Source: Fusarium oxysporum f. sp. lycopersici 4287 (lineage: Eukaryota; Ascomycota; Sordariomycetes; Hypocreales; Nectriaceae). From it: 64,000 bases of DNA. A program made the translations under genes and the position numbers. This document shows positions 10,207 through 20,460 of this stretch, one piece after another. Each line of letters begins with the position of its first letter. Position 1 is the stretch's first letter. The notes under the pieces are model-generated. The model searched no databases, was not told the origin of the DNA, and saw only the letters and a program-made list of their open reading frames with translations. Where the stretch lies: the NCBI RefSeq assembly GCF_000149955.1, contig NC_030997.1, forward strand, positions 2,092,714 through 2,156,713. Reading direction: 5' to 3'.

Positions 10207-10394
10207 TTTTGGGGCTCGTATGATAAGTGTCGAAGTTCAAAATAAACATGAGAAGCACGGCTGCTACTTGTGATATTTATATTCATTGCTGCTCCCAATA
10301 TCGACTCAAAGACTCCTGAGACTGCCATTGTTGTTAGAGAAATGCACAATTCAGGGGCCACCGGTAACAGGTGCCGTCACCCCCTTTAATAAAC

Positions 10395-10505
10395 TCCCCA
10401 CGGATGTTGTCTTTAGGTCTAGGTAGTTCATTCTAACAGTCGCAAAGATAATTCTATTTTTAGGTAGGAATTGTAATATTTGTCTGCTCTCAGCTAGTCT
10501 TCATA
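10395..10505 (-). pseudogene. Truncated duplicate of the 8241-8681 gene start and promoter
   Basis: The minus strand carries an ATG at about 10432 followed by MNYLD, as in the gene at 8681, and about 70 bp of similar upstream sequence. The frame departs from its relative after about six codons and stops within about 30. No further similarity is visible, so this looks like a partial tandem duplicate left with a promoter and start. The remainder of 10207..10513 holds nothing else I can name. Confidence 0.55.
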
Positions 10506-10513
10506 TAATGTTG

Positions 10514-11047
10514 TCAAACCCAAAAACTCCTCGAAATCTGCTGGACGAGTGGTGGGAAAGGATCGACAAGACCCAACGTGCAGTTTTTGGGGAGCCACTG
10601 GGGCTTGACAGGGTCAGGACCCATGAAGACTACCTTCTTTTCACTATACGCCCACCCAAGCATGTCGGATAGGCTCGCATCATGGAGCATAACAACGGCA
10701 TCGACCCCCATGTCATTTAGAGATGGGTTGCACACAATGCGAAAGTGGCCAAATGCACGGTCATAGCTGCCAGTGGGGTGCTCGTAACCTCTATCCTCTA
10801 AAAAAGGTTTAATTGAGTCTTCCGTCCCAACCAGAGCGAAGCAAGGACAGTAGCCAGGTGGCGCGCTTGTAGTGCTATGTGATGATCTTAGGGGAAATTC
10901 ATCTGATTCGTGGCTTTGCGAACGTCTCGGGTGTTTGTTGAGGCAGAGACTGATAATTATGATAATAAGAACAATGAAAATAAGGGGAATGACAATGCAA
11001 AGTGCGATAACAACATTTCGTGAGACCGTGAGGCTGACAGTCGTCAT
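10514..11047 (-). CDS. Single-pass membrane orphan protein, 177 aa
   Basis: Function not recognised. Uninterrupted frame from the ATG at 11047. Residues about 12-36 form one strongly hydrophobic helix (VVIALCIVIPLIFIVLIIII), followed by a basic segment NKHPRRSQ. This favours a signal-anchor with the bulk of the protein in the cytosol. The soluble part has alternating strands and helices, including GVDAVVMLHDASLSDMLGWA and KKVVFMGPD, a pattern reminiscent of a small alpha/beta fold, but I cannot name one. Upstream lies a region full of short palindromes (11304..11776). Confidence 0.55.
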   Translation of the reverse strand: MTTVSLTVSRNVVIALCIVIPLIFIVLIIIIISLCLNKHPRRSQSHESDEFPLRSSHSTTSAPPGYCPCFALVGTEDSIKPFLEDRGYEHPTGSYDRAFGHFRIVCNPSLNDMGVDAVVMLHDASLSDMLGWAYSEKKVVFMGPDPVKPQWLPKNCTLGLVDPFPPLVQQISRSFWV

Positions 11048-11303
11048 CTTGAGTATTTGGCGAACTAGCTTGGTCTAGGTCTTGGGGGTGGTTTTGGACA
11101 GCCAGTTGTATCGTATGCACCGCGGGCCGGATGAGGTTTGGTTGATGAGTGAAGCATGAGACAAGGTTGATTGGAATTGTTACGTGCTGGCGAACGGTGT
11201 CGGTGAGGCCTGCAAGTAGTTGCCTCGTCGGGTCACACATTCCTTTAAGTAGATAGTCCTGTGTTACGAATAGCAATGTTGATGAGAAAGACGTTCCTCA
11301 ATG

Positions 11304-11776
11304 ATTTTTGGCGCGGATGACCTGACGCACTAAAGAAACAACACTCCTTGCAGAGGATCTCATGATTTTAGCGCAGAGGAACTGACGCACTAATAGAAAC
11401 AAATTCCTTTAGAGTCAGGTAGGCATACTAAGGGTATTGTCGGGGGGTAGTCTAATTAAACAGCTGGTATCCGAGGTATCTATAGTATCGGAGAAATTAG
11501 GTATAGATTACAGGATCCCGGATTAAACAGCTTGTAGATCCTGACTTTAGTTCTCATTGCCATCCCTAGTTGGAGCTGGTATCTGTGGTAGTCTAATCGG
11601 CAGCTAATCAGTACTGAAGCCAATTCCACTTAAATGACGTCGCTGATGTCTTCCCAGAGGGATACTTACAGAAGTCTTATGATTTTAGCGCAGATGAACT
11701 GGTGTACTAAAGAGCCAGACTCCACTTTCAAGTGGCATCTGGATATTTTAGCGCGGAGGATCTGATGCGCTAAAGG
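11304..11776 (+). repeat. Cluster of four short palindromic repeats
   Basis: Four same-orientation copies of a roughly 32-bp motif with complementary ends, TTTTAGCGC ... GCGCTAAA, enclosing about 12-15 bp that include GAGGAnCTGA. Positions are about 11304-11336, 11363-11396, 11690-11712 and 11743-11776. The last copy has the best-paired arms. They come as two pairs with copies 50-60 bp apart. A fifth, weaker copy is at 15750-15775. The arms could form hairpins or bind a dimeric factor. No gene is supported in 11048..12160. Confidence 0.65.
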
Positions 11777-11984
11777 AATAGATGCCACTTCAAACGACCT
11801 TTTATCCAGGTACTAGCGAAAGGCTGGCCCAGAAGGGTAACTCTGTCTGATCGCAAGGGGTGTGGGAGTATTGAAATTGGAAGCCTTATGAGCTGGAGTG
11901 ACACCCCGCCCCGACTAGTCGATCCGGGTAAGGTGGAATGCGACCCGTACTGCAAGCCGTCGAGGGCAGGGATGAAAATTGTCG

Positions 11985-12109
11985 ATTTTGCAAGAAGTGA
12001 CAAGATACTTACTACGCTACTGTGGGGGGACGGAAATTGCCTACTCAGCCGCTTTTCGGGTTGAGGCTGACACAACCGACAGTAAGTATCTAGTCACTTC
12101 TTGCAAAAT
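11985..12109. repeat. 125-bp inverted-repeat element (MITE-like)
   Basis: Arms 11985..12013 and 12081..12109 are reverse complements over 29 bp with one mismatch, and flank a 67-bp centre with no coding signal. The arm contains TTTGCAAGAAGTGAC. Weaker complementarity continues a few bases outward. The size and terminal arms suit a non-autonomous DNA transposon, but no clear target-site duplication or transposase is visible, and it lies about 50 bp upstream of the ATG at 12161. Confidence 0.65.
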
Positions 12110-12160
12110 TGGTAATTTGGATCCCAGTTCGATTCATCTCCCTTCGACAATTGGCAGAAG

Positions 12161-13247
12161 ATGGGCTCTAAGAAACTCTCACCTGCACTTCGAGGCCAAA
12201 GAGCCTGGGAAAAGTTGCAACACTCTCGTGGTACCAGAGCTATTTTCCCAATTGAAGTGGCCTTCAAACATCGTTATGAGGAGAAACAACTCCTTTCATT
12301 TGACATCAAGACTTTTGTCCACATCATTACTCGTTTGAACAGTTCTGACCTTCGGTGTCTCATTTTGGCATCATCAAGTATCGGAACAGCTCCAAAAGCA
12401 GCGGACGTCCAGGCTGATTTCAAAACCAACTGGTATAAGATCTATGAGGAAGCCACTGGTACGCTGCCAGGCTGGGCAGCAATCTTTCTTTCTGGTAACT
12501 AGTCACAAACCGCTTTTGTGCTCATCTTGTTGACCATGCAGAGGTATCGAGCCAGCTTCTCAGAGAACAAATCGCACGATTGTCAGTAGAACAGGGCCAC
12601 AGCGGTCTTAGCGGTTACTTGGATTCAGCTATCGGAATCGAAGATCTGGCTATTCTTTTCTCTAATTCACCAGAACCCGAACCTAGCAGGTCAAATGCAG
12701 AGCCAAGCGTTCAGAAGCAGAGCAGGAAATTGCTTCCTCCTTGCAAAGGTAGAAACATTCCCATACATGTAACAACCCAGCTGACTGTTAGGCTGAAGAC
12801 CCTTCGAACCCAGCAGGAGAGGAAGCAGTATCCAGATTGACTGCCTCACAAAATTTGGACCTTGGGGAAATTCCCCTTATCACAAACGACCAGAACATAG
12901 TCCACCGCTCGCTCCCCAATACGTTGGATGAATATCGTCCGACAGAACTGAACGTTTCTGACGCTGCCACTTTTACAGCAATGCCTGAAGCAGATAACGT
13001 AACAGCCTTCCTTGGCTTCGATTTACCATGCGACCCGACCTCCATGCAAAACGATATGCAATTCACATATCTGGACCTGGATCGTGACACTTGTTTCGTC
13101 AGCACCACGCCGTTGGAAGTGCCACCCCAGGATAATTCCGTGAACGAGGGCTGGGGTCTACCGATGAACGAGAAAGAAGTCACAGGTGACGTCTCTTTCG
13201 GTTTTTATGACCGTACCTCTAGCAATATGAATGGCCATTCCGACTGA
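12161..13247 (+). CDS. Hypothetical protein, three exons, 329 aa
   Basis: Function not recognised. ATG at 12161. Exons are 12161..12494, 12542..12748 and 12799..13247; introns are 47 and 50 nt. The second uses GTAGAA and the acceptor GCTGAAG. An earlier AG would bring an in-frame stop, so the later one is required. The total is 990 nt in one frame. The N-terminal 110 residues are basic and helical with conserved-looking Trp positions (ending GTLPGWAAIFLS). The rest is acidic, Ser/Pro/Asn-rich and probably disordered, a layout seen in many fungal regulatory proteins. No DNA-binding motif is evident. Confidence 0.6.
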
Positions 13248-13329
13248 CAATTCTTGTCCCTTGACACTTGGCATGCTGCCCCCCCATACTTGAATGGGTA
13301 TCAATTCAGCCGACGAGGATGTGGTTACG

Positions 13330-13606
13330 CTAGTATTGCAAGGTCCTCGCAATCGAACCGCTCCTATCTTCTTTTTAATCATTAGATTGGAAGAACAACA
13401 ACAATGGAGTGCCACGCACGAACTGTGTTGGGTGGTATCTGGAGGGCACGAACGAGAGGCGCTGCCTTCACCAAAAAATTCGAGTCTATGCAAACTTCAT
13501 TACCGCCTCTCCACTCAAACTTGGCGTCTGCTAAGAAGGTTTTGAACATCGGAAGCTGTTCCAAAGCTTCGTTAGGGATCTCATATTGACGAAGATGTTC
13601 TTCCAT
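13330..13606 (-). CDS. Small orphan protein, about 75 aa
   Basis: ATG at 13606. Exon 1 is 13420..13606 and exon 2 is 13330..13370, with a 49-nt intron (GTGCGT donor, CTAAT branch, AAAAAG acceptor); unspliced, the frame runs to 13382 instead. The sequence is predominantly helical and begins MEEHLRQYEIPNEAL. No motif, signal peptide or relative recognised. It could be a gene fragment. Confidence 0.3.
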
Positions 13607-14562
13607 CTCAGAAGAGCTGCGGCTTGATCAGCGAAACGTTTCTGTTTTGGCTGCTATAGCAGGTTCGTTCATTGATGTGGAGGTGGGCCACGTGACGTGG
13701 AAGTGAGGGGTCTATTCCCGCTGCACTCCAGTCTACAAACTCGGAACTCTTCAACTTAAACTCCAATTGTGTTCAAGAATTAAGAGCTAGCTCACGGCTA
13801 TGGCAAGAATTCGTAAATTGATCCAAATACAACGTAGCATGTTTGTATACATTGTTCATATTTCTTGAAATCAATGGCAGGGCAATTTCAGGCTATGTGA
13901 ATTTTTACTTTTATTTGATAAATAGAATAAGGCATTAGTTATCTCATGAATCTCTACTGGTTAAGTTAACAGCTTGTTAGCATACTACCTAAAAAACTGA
14001 CGTATCCTAGAATCTTATCCGCTATCTTATCCGCTATCTTATCGATTGCACTAGATCCAACAGGGAGATGACGTTTTGTGTATTGAGACGCACGGAAGAT
14101 AGTTCTGCCGCTGCTGGAGCCACATTGTAGAATAATATTCGTGGTAGCCTGATGAGAGCCCGACAGAGCCCCTCCAACAAATCACTTCGCGTACCACAGC
14201 CCGATATACGTCTCAACGCTTGCCAACATCTTCCGCACGCGGCGCGATATGGAAAAATTCACCATAGTCAGTTTTGGTCCATCGTGTTCACCAGACTCTA
14301 ACTTGCGATAGGAGAGTGATGACATACCACGAGGAAAGACATACTCCCACCTCGGGCTTGTAAACGTCTCAAGCAGGATTGAGGTGGAGATCATCACCGG
14401 CCGAGTTCAAGTTTTTAGGGACGGAGAGAGGTTATGGGGGTACTGGCCGAACGCAGATCTCACAAAAAAGGGCATTGCGGAGAAAGGCTGTCGTATTGAA
14501 ATGCTACCCGATTCATCTATCCGGGTGGCAGATGCCACCGATGGAAGCTCATCGACGAGAAC
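13607..14562. other. Region with only weak coding signal
   Basis: AT-rich to about 14030. Between 14182 and 14602 both strands carry open frames. On the plus strand a frame around 14318..14602 reads like protein (EVEIITGRVQVFRDGERLWG) but starts without an ATG. On the minus strand 14034..14397 has two short overlapping frames. Either could be a decayed exon; neither is strong enough to call. Confidence 0.35.
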
Positions 14563-15725
14563 TCAAGGGAATACAAATGAAGAGTCGAGGGGGTCCACAT
14601 GAAGATGGGGTCGAAATTCCTTTATGATCATCAGCGCCGCGTTTCTCGGCACCTTGAGTTCCAGTGTATAATCACCCTTGTGGGCGATCTTCATTGCTAG
14701 ACACACGGTACGGGACAAACCGAGTAAGCGTTCAAGCTGGAATCCATCGCTATTCTCCATCTCTCCCCATGCTCTCAGGAAAATCTCTTTCATGTTTCGT
14801 GTGTTTAGCCCTGGGGCTCCTGTCATAATACTGTGCAGGTCAAGAACATACTCTCGGCCGAGGTTTGTTATGCGACGATGCAGAGCGGCGATGGTTCCAG
14901 GATCATCCTGGAAGTTGTCTTTGATGTATTGCGAGAGTTGAGACTTAGCCCATGCTGCCACCTCCGTCTCCGTGATTGGAACAGGTTCTAGGACTGTCGT
15001 ATGCCAGGAACTTGCAGATCCCGAAAGGGTTGTTGCGGGAGGCTCAATGTTCTGGGACGGGGTTTGCTGAGACAGTAGACGCGTTTCCACTTGACCATCC
15101 GAACTGTTGTCTTTTATTTCTGGGAGAGCCCCTTTAGACACACAAAGCACGCTATCAACAAGATCAGCGGTGCTGCCTTTGAAAAGATCGCAAGTTATTT
15201 CTAGGATTCGAAGTCAGCACTGCGTTATATACAACTGTTACATATTCCCATACCAACCAGGACGCAGTTGCCCCATTGAATATTCGATGCATGGATGCTG
15301 GACCAAAATACAAACCAATTCTCGAGGTTGGTAGCATTAGCTTCAACGACGGGCATGACACGATTAAGCCAGTCTTGTTGCTGTTCTATAATTTGCCACT
15401 CCTGGAACTTGAAAGAGCGTGCAAGCCTGACGATGCTCTTGATAGACAGGCCAGTAAAGAAAGGAGTCCTTGTCTCATAACGAGACTGCGCTATGTATTG
15501 GTGGAAAGGTTTGGCGTGGTAGGTGCAATCATTCAGTAAATTGCCTTTCTCAGCACGCTCTACGGCTTTCAGCGCCGCTGCGTATCGTTTTTTTTCCGCC
15601 TTTTCTCTACATTTCATGCGCTCTTCACGCCGCGCCTTTGCTTGATCTTTCTTTGCTTCCCGCTTGCGTTGTTTGGTAATGTCGTCTTGACTGGTGGTTT
15701 TTGATCGGGCGCGCTGTCTGGTCAT
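14563..15725 (-). CDS. Hypothetical basic helical protein, 369 aa
   Basis: Function not recognised. ATG at 15725. Exon 1 is 15254..15725 and exon 2 is 14563..15200, with a 53-nt intron (GTATGG donor, GCTGAC branch, CCTAG acceptor). The first 65 residues are extremely Lys/Arg/Ala/Glu-rich (KREAKKDQAKARREERMK), consistent with a charged single helix or coiled coil that may bind nucleic acid or carry a nuclear signal. The middle contains aromatic helices. The C-terminal 150 residues include a helical block (ERLLGLSRTVCLAMKIAHKG). A palindromic repeat copy lies 25-50 bp upstream of the start. Confidence 0.6.
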
Positions 15726-15749
15726 GCTCGTTGGCAATAATGGCGTGAA

Positions 15750-15775
15750 TATTTTAGTGCGGAGGTACTGACTTA
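15750..15775 (+). repeat. Fifth, weaker copy of the short palindromic repeat
   Basis: TATTTTAGTGCGGAGGTACT then GACTTACTT resembles the 11.3-11.8 kb palindromes, but the right arm is decayed. It sits immediately upstream of the minus-strand ATG at 15725. Confidence 0.45.
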
Positions 15776-16029
15776 CTTGTTGGGCGGGCGATGCGGCTTC
15801 CTTTATAGAGCGTAGAGGCGCACGCCCTAGCAAGGATGGCTAGCGCTAATGTAGACTACTATGTCACCCTGATGCTACGTGCCTAATATGTGCGCTCAAC
15901 CGCCACAGCTGTTCAGACACCCTGGACTTAGCTCAGTCCATGTGCCGTCATGTTCCAGCCCTGTTAGCAGCCATGGGGGTTTGGTATTGCAGGGGCAATT
16001 GGCTAGCCAATAAACCTCAAATAATAAAT

Positions 16030-16639
16030 ATGCCCGGCTTCGCTGTGCTGTTCGACTCTGGCAGACCCAACCAACTTCGGACGGCCACGATGATCGGCGA
16101 CAACCAAACATGTGCTGAATTCAAATCAGTATCACCAGAAATAGAAGACTGGCCTCATCTTGCGTTGTCGGTCGACCATGAGGAAGAAACAACGTTTCAA
16201 CTACCGACGTGTCAAGAACAGGTTGATGAGATTTGCACGTAAGTACCGACCTTCGTGCTCCTATCACTTATACTAACCCAAAAGAAAATTACCAAAACAT
16301 GTTGCCCTACAGTATACAACAATTGATATCGAAACCGTGCCCAAATCTTCACCTAAGACAATCAAGGCCATTACATATCAGGAAAAATGGGAAAAAGATG
16401 TTGAGCTCTGGTTCAAAAAGAGCAACTATAGGCCCGTTGCGCACAAAACCCTGAACAGCGAACCCTTCTGTAGCTGCTATCAAGGTCTAGAAAGGTTTGC
16501 CGCGTACGGCCGGCTCGACCACAGCATAGACGCTTGGGAAATGAGACTGGAATTAAAACATAGTGATGCAACGCGCATGCATGATTTATTCTCCCCTGAT
16601 GCTTGCACCGGTCGAGACCCCGCATCATGTCACTTTTAG
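16030..16639 (+). CDS. Hypothetical protein upstream of a zinc-finger gene, 187 aa
   Basis: Function not recognised. ATG at 16030. Exon 1 is 16030..16238 and exon 2 is 16285..16639, with a 46-nt intron with GTAAGT, a perfect TACTAAC branch and an AAAAG acceptor. The frame holds throughout. Exon 2 contains a tract typical of regulatory proteins (YQEKWEKDVELWFKK) and a Cys pair, CSC. Only 44 bp separate its stop from the ATG of the C2H2 gene at 16684 on the same strand. The two may be one gene whose junction I could not resolve or which carries a disabling change. A join would give an N-terminal regulatory part and a C-terminal zinc-finger part. Confidence 0.5.
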
Positions 16640-16683
16640 CTATCACAGCCACGAGGTAACTCGTACTGTCGCGTGGTGGCGTT

Positions 16684-17600
16684 ATGGAAGACGGGCACTT
16701 CCGTCGCAAATGCATTTGGAGTGTAGAAGGAAAACAATGTGGAAGAACATTTCATGGGGATCTAAATATCAGACGCCACCAAAAGTCCCAACACAACTAT
16801 ACTCCAACAATGCCTGATTGGTGTGGACACGAAGTGCGAGTCATATATAACCTGCATTTACTAGGCTACAGCGCGGACGATATCAGTAAAGAAATTCCTG
16901 GGAGACCCCAAAAAGTATTGGAATTTGCCATAAAAGAACCCATATATGGCTGCCAAGACTGCCAAAAAGTCTTTAGAAAACGCGGTAGGCTACAAGACCA
17001 CAGCAGAACGAAACATGATGTAACACAGACGCACTACTACTGTTACAAATGCGACAAGGCCCACGAATTTGAAAGCTGGGACGCCTGTCTTGGCAAACAA
17101 CGCAGGCTGGACTTGGGAGACCGAGAAGAGATGAATACCTTTTATGAGATGCAGCTTATGTTTCTTGCTCAGCTCGATGCTCCAGACAGTCAAGAGTGTT
17201 GGCGGATGTACTTCAATGGTCCCCACATGAAGCGATCTGGTAAGTTTTATGTCTGTTCCTCTGTGCAATGACTGATCGGAGCTAGAGTTTTGGTCCGCCC
17301 TGTGCACGCTTCTAAGCAATAGAATACAACGCGTGAGGGTTACAGTGGGAGGCGACAAACATGAACGAAAGATGCTTGCCCAGTTGTTGAGGGTAGCGCA
17401 ATGTGAGCAGGAGGTCGTTTCGCAAGGAAAAGGAGGTAAGAGGAGGACATCGCAAGGACTTCCTATAACTAACTGTTGCAGACAGAGTCATCGATGTATC
17501 ATCTGGAAATCTAGACTGGTACAAAGCCCTCAGATCAAAGGCTCGTGACGGAGACAAACAACCACGTCTCAGTGCCGCCGAGATGGGCTTTGTTGTGTAG
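16684..17600 (+). CDS. C2H2 zinc-finger protein, 274 aa
   Basis: Probable DNA- or RNA-binding protein. ATG at 16684. Exons are 16684..17239, 17286..17435 and 17482..17600; the introns have GTAAGT/GTAAGA donors and CTGAT/CTAAC branches. Finger 1 (about residues 9-36) is an extended C-x8-C-x12-H-x4-H. Finger 2 (about 84-108) is CxxC-x12-H-x4-H. A third, incomplete finger, CYKC, follows near 120. The C-terminal exons are helical and lysine-rich. The pattern resembles fungal C2H2 proteins of unknown targets. It may be the 3' part of a longer gene including 16030..16639. Confidence 0.65.
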
Positions 17601-17819
17601 GTGCTGTTATGTCTTATACACATACCTACCTGGGTAAGGGGGGGCCGAGTTAGATGTGCCTACTAAGATAATTGTTTTGCTATTCCGAGGAAGGTATACC
17701 GACTTCAGAGGATAGATTCTAGATCTACCAGTTTATTATAAACCCTTTTATTTATTATTACTCTGTTAATTCTAAAATCTATCTCTTAAGACTCTATATT
17801 TTATAGCCTGATTATCTTA

Positions 17820-19118
17820 TTATTCTAAAGCAGCAAGTCTCAAAAAGGGTAAATTTCCTATCAACAGGCTCCAGACACGGTGACCCAGATCCCGTCTCAA
17901 GGAAGACAAATATCCTGTCAACAGGCTCCACATACCATGACCCAGACCTCCTCTCACCCGCGTAGGTATCGTCGCACAAGAAGCTCGTTCATTCTTGACA
18001 TAGGGCTCTGCGATGAATTCCCTTATTCCCTTCCGGCTCATGTTTGATGACAGTAGAAATGGCATCACCATCATAAGGCTGCGGTCAGTCCAGTCACTGG
18101 CAGGCACCACTCTGTCAATTCTGGCCCTGACATCGAACGTATGACCATAGCTGACTGCCGCTGCAATACAGCCGTCTTTGTCTGTAAGCTTCTTGAGTCC
18201 TTTTGTCAAACGCTCAGGGAAATATCCATCATCGTATACTCCCACGACAGCCCCTTCCACTCCTTCCCTAATAGCAGTATCAAATTCTTCCTCTTCCATC
18301 AAGGGATGGAAATACTTGGTTCTGGGCAGTTTGTCGTATGCCTCTAGGCCTTGGATATCGAACGTCTTGGGGCTGTCACGCGGTTCGTTAAATATCTCTG
18401 GTCGGAAGTTCACGACGCTGCTTAAAAGCGACCCGTCCCCTGGCACGAAGGCGTTGTGATGTTTATAACTTCGACGCGGAAGCATAATCTTGTTGTCCAT
18501 AAGAATTACCACTCTGTTGAGGCGACGGGTCGCTACTGTTAGTATGGCGGAGAGTATATTGCCTGGTCCATCTGCACCATATGCCGTGAGCGGTTTGATT
18601 GCCCCCGTCAGGACTATAGTTTTGTTGAAGAGCGGTATTGTATGTTCTGCAAAACGGGCTGAAGTGTGCATTGTACTTGTTCCACCTACCCAAACCACAC
18701 CTGATACATCTGGACGCCTGAGATATTCGATAATGCCATGGCGTATAGTAATCCGTTCTTTCGCATGAATATTGATACTGTCTGTTCATAAGATCTGGTG
18801 TGTAACCACATGGGCGGTTTCCTGGAAGCCAAGTCGGATTAAATCTATAACGGAGTCGATATGAGAGGCGCCGGATACGTAATGTGAAGTGTCTGTCGGG
18901 GAACCACCCTTGCCCAAGGCAGTTCCCCCAGTTGCCAGTACAGCGACGGTGGGCTTGGGGCGCTCGGATGGTTCGTTGTTGAGCACCGTTGATTCGGGAG
19001 CCGTGGGGTTTAGTTTGATACATCGCGGCGTGGGAGGGGCAGTCTGAAGGACGGTGAAGAACGGGGCGATGAAGATTGCCGCGACGAGGATGAGCTTCCA
19101 GCCTGAGATGCAACTCAT
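17820..19118 (-). pseudogene. Asparaginase-like gene with in-frame stop and altered active site
   Basis: One continuous frame from the ATG at 19118 to 17820 is interrupted by TGA at 18786..18788. The sequence before and after the stop is the same family, type II L-asparaginase (Asn to Asp plus ammonia). It has ATGGT (first catalytic Thr region), then GGTSTM where active enzymes have HGTDTM, then ADGPGN and a conserved Lys downstream. The N-terminus is a hydrophobic anchor or signal segment (residues 8-25). The Asp-to-Ser change removes a residue normally needed for catalysis. The last 60 codons contain a roughly 57-bp tandem duplication (GHGMWSLLTG/GHRVWSLLIG) not typical of the family. No splice removes the stop convincingly. 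It is probably inactive. Confidence 0.65.
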
Positions 19119-19552
19119 GATGCTAGTACTTGAAGTGCTTGTTCGTCGTCGGTGAGGGACAATCCCGCGGGTCGTGTGAGTCTGTCAAATCTAAAGTGTT
19201 AAGCTTGAAAGGTTGGCTGATATTGAGACTCGGTTCCAATTGTATTATCGTCGGACATCTGGTAAATCTTCCGTCGTGAAAAGATTGAACCAAACTGATC
19301 TGTCGCGTAGATTCAGCAAGGCATCCTTCCTCGGCAGCCCTTCCACAGGTATAAATCATTCTATCAACATGAGCCTGGATCAATCTCTGTATCTCCAGGC
19401 TGGGTCAAGATTATTCTACCTGCTTTGGTTGATGACGCTTGCCAGGTCTCAATAGCCGGCCCCATGCTGGAGGAACAAGATTTCATATGGGATTACAAGA
19501 TGGGATTTATTCTCTGCGAGAGTATGCGGCTCTCGACGCCACATACCATATT
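19119..19552. other. Intergenic stretch
   Basis: A minus-strand frame at 19123..19383 and a plus-strand frame at 19213..19455 overlap, and neither shows a motif or homologous context. Nothing else seen. Confidence 0.5.
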
Positions 19553-20299
19553 CTACTTCTCAGTATCTATCCCCATTACCTCTGATGCTTGACCTGACCT
19601 CTCACTCCCGACACGACCTGTTCGATACACAACTTCTTGCGCTGCCGCCGCATCAATCCTTTTACCATCAGGCTTCGAATAGAGGAAACGGCCCACCCTG
19701 CGTACCGAAAATCGAAAATCTGCAAATACTTGTTCCATGAGAGGCGGGAACAAGCCTTCATGATCTTTAAGCCTCATAAAGATTGTGACCAGCACGAGAG
19801 CCAGAATGAGAGATATAGCGACAACAAAAAGCATGGCTTTGCACTCCTTAGATATGGCGGCCATGTTATTGATATCAAAGATCCCTTCCCAGTATGCGAC
19901 TATGTGTATCATGAACATCGAAGTGCAGATATAAGCGAGAAAGAGCAGCCAGAAGCCAACATAGACACAGATTTGTGACTTTCGAGAAAATGCGCCTATG
20001 AAGCTATAATATGGAATGGTCCCCCATGCAAGAAGAGCCAGGAAGAAAGCGTGGAATGTAGTGATGAGAAAAGCCGCCTGGGTGTGCTCTATTTCAGGGA
20101 TATCTAGCACTGCGACTCGTTGACGGATGAACCATGCGAAATAAGCTGTCGTGCAAGGTACAACAAAGAATATAATGAGAAGAGAAATTATCTCCACGAG
20201 TAGCAAGGCTGAGAGGCCCGCGTACTTCGTGATGGATGCACAGAGAGGTTGGGAGAACATACTAGACGCAAGATTTACTTTTGCAAGGCTTGATAGCAT
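19553..20299 (-). CDS. Four-helix membrane protein, 248 aa
   Basis: Function not recognised. Single exon from the ATG at 20299. About four hydrophobic segments (residues about 25-50, 75-95, 110-132 and 155-178) are followed by a roughly 70-residue cytosol-like tail containing charged residues. The segment spacing resembles small fungal integral membrane proteins without assigned function. No transporter signature, glycosylation-rich loop or signal peptidase site is clear. It sits convergent with neither neighbour; the next gene (22325) is on the same strand, 160 bp away at its 3' end. Confidence 0.55.
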   Translation of the reverse strand: MLSSLAKVNLASSMFSQPLCASITKYAGLSALLLVEIISLLIIFFVVPCTTAYFAWFIRQRVAVLDIPEIEHTQAAFLITTFHAFFLALLAWGTIPYYSFIGAFSRKSQICVYVGFWLLFLAYICTSMFMIHIVAYWEGIFDINNMAAISKECKAMLFVVAISLILALVLVTIFMRLKDHEGLFPPLMEQVFADFRFSVRRVGRFLYSKPDGKRIDAAAAQEVVYRTGRVGSERSGQASEVMGIDTEK

Positions 20300-20460
20300 T
20301 GCACAAGAGGTACTGATCTATATACTATGTATTGGGTTAGGTGTTAGATTTAAGAGCCGCGAATGTGAGTTTAAAGACTAAGAATTAAATTAAGTCCCCA
20401 GGGTTTCGGCAGGCGGTTTGACTAGGAAAATTATCATTAAACCTAAATATAAGAACATGA

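Noticed and set aside
13330..13375. B-box-like GGTTCGATTGC on the minus strand
   Set aside because: No A box at tRNA distance and no cloverleaf; not a tRNA.
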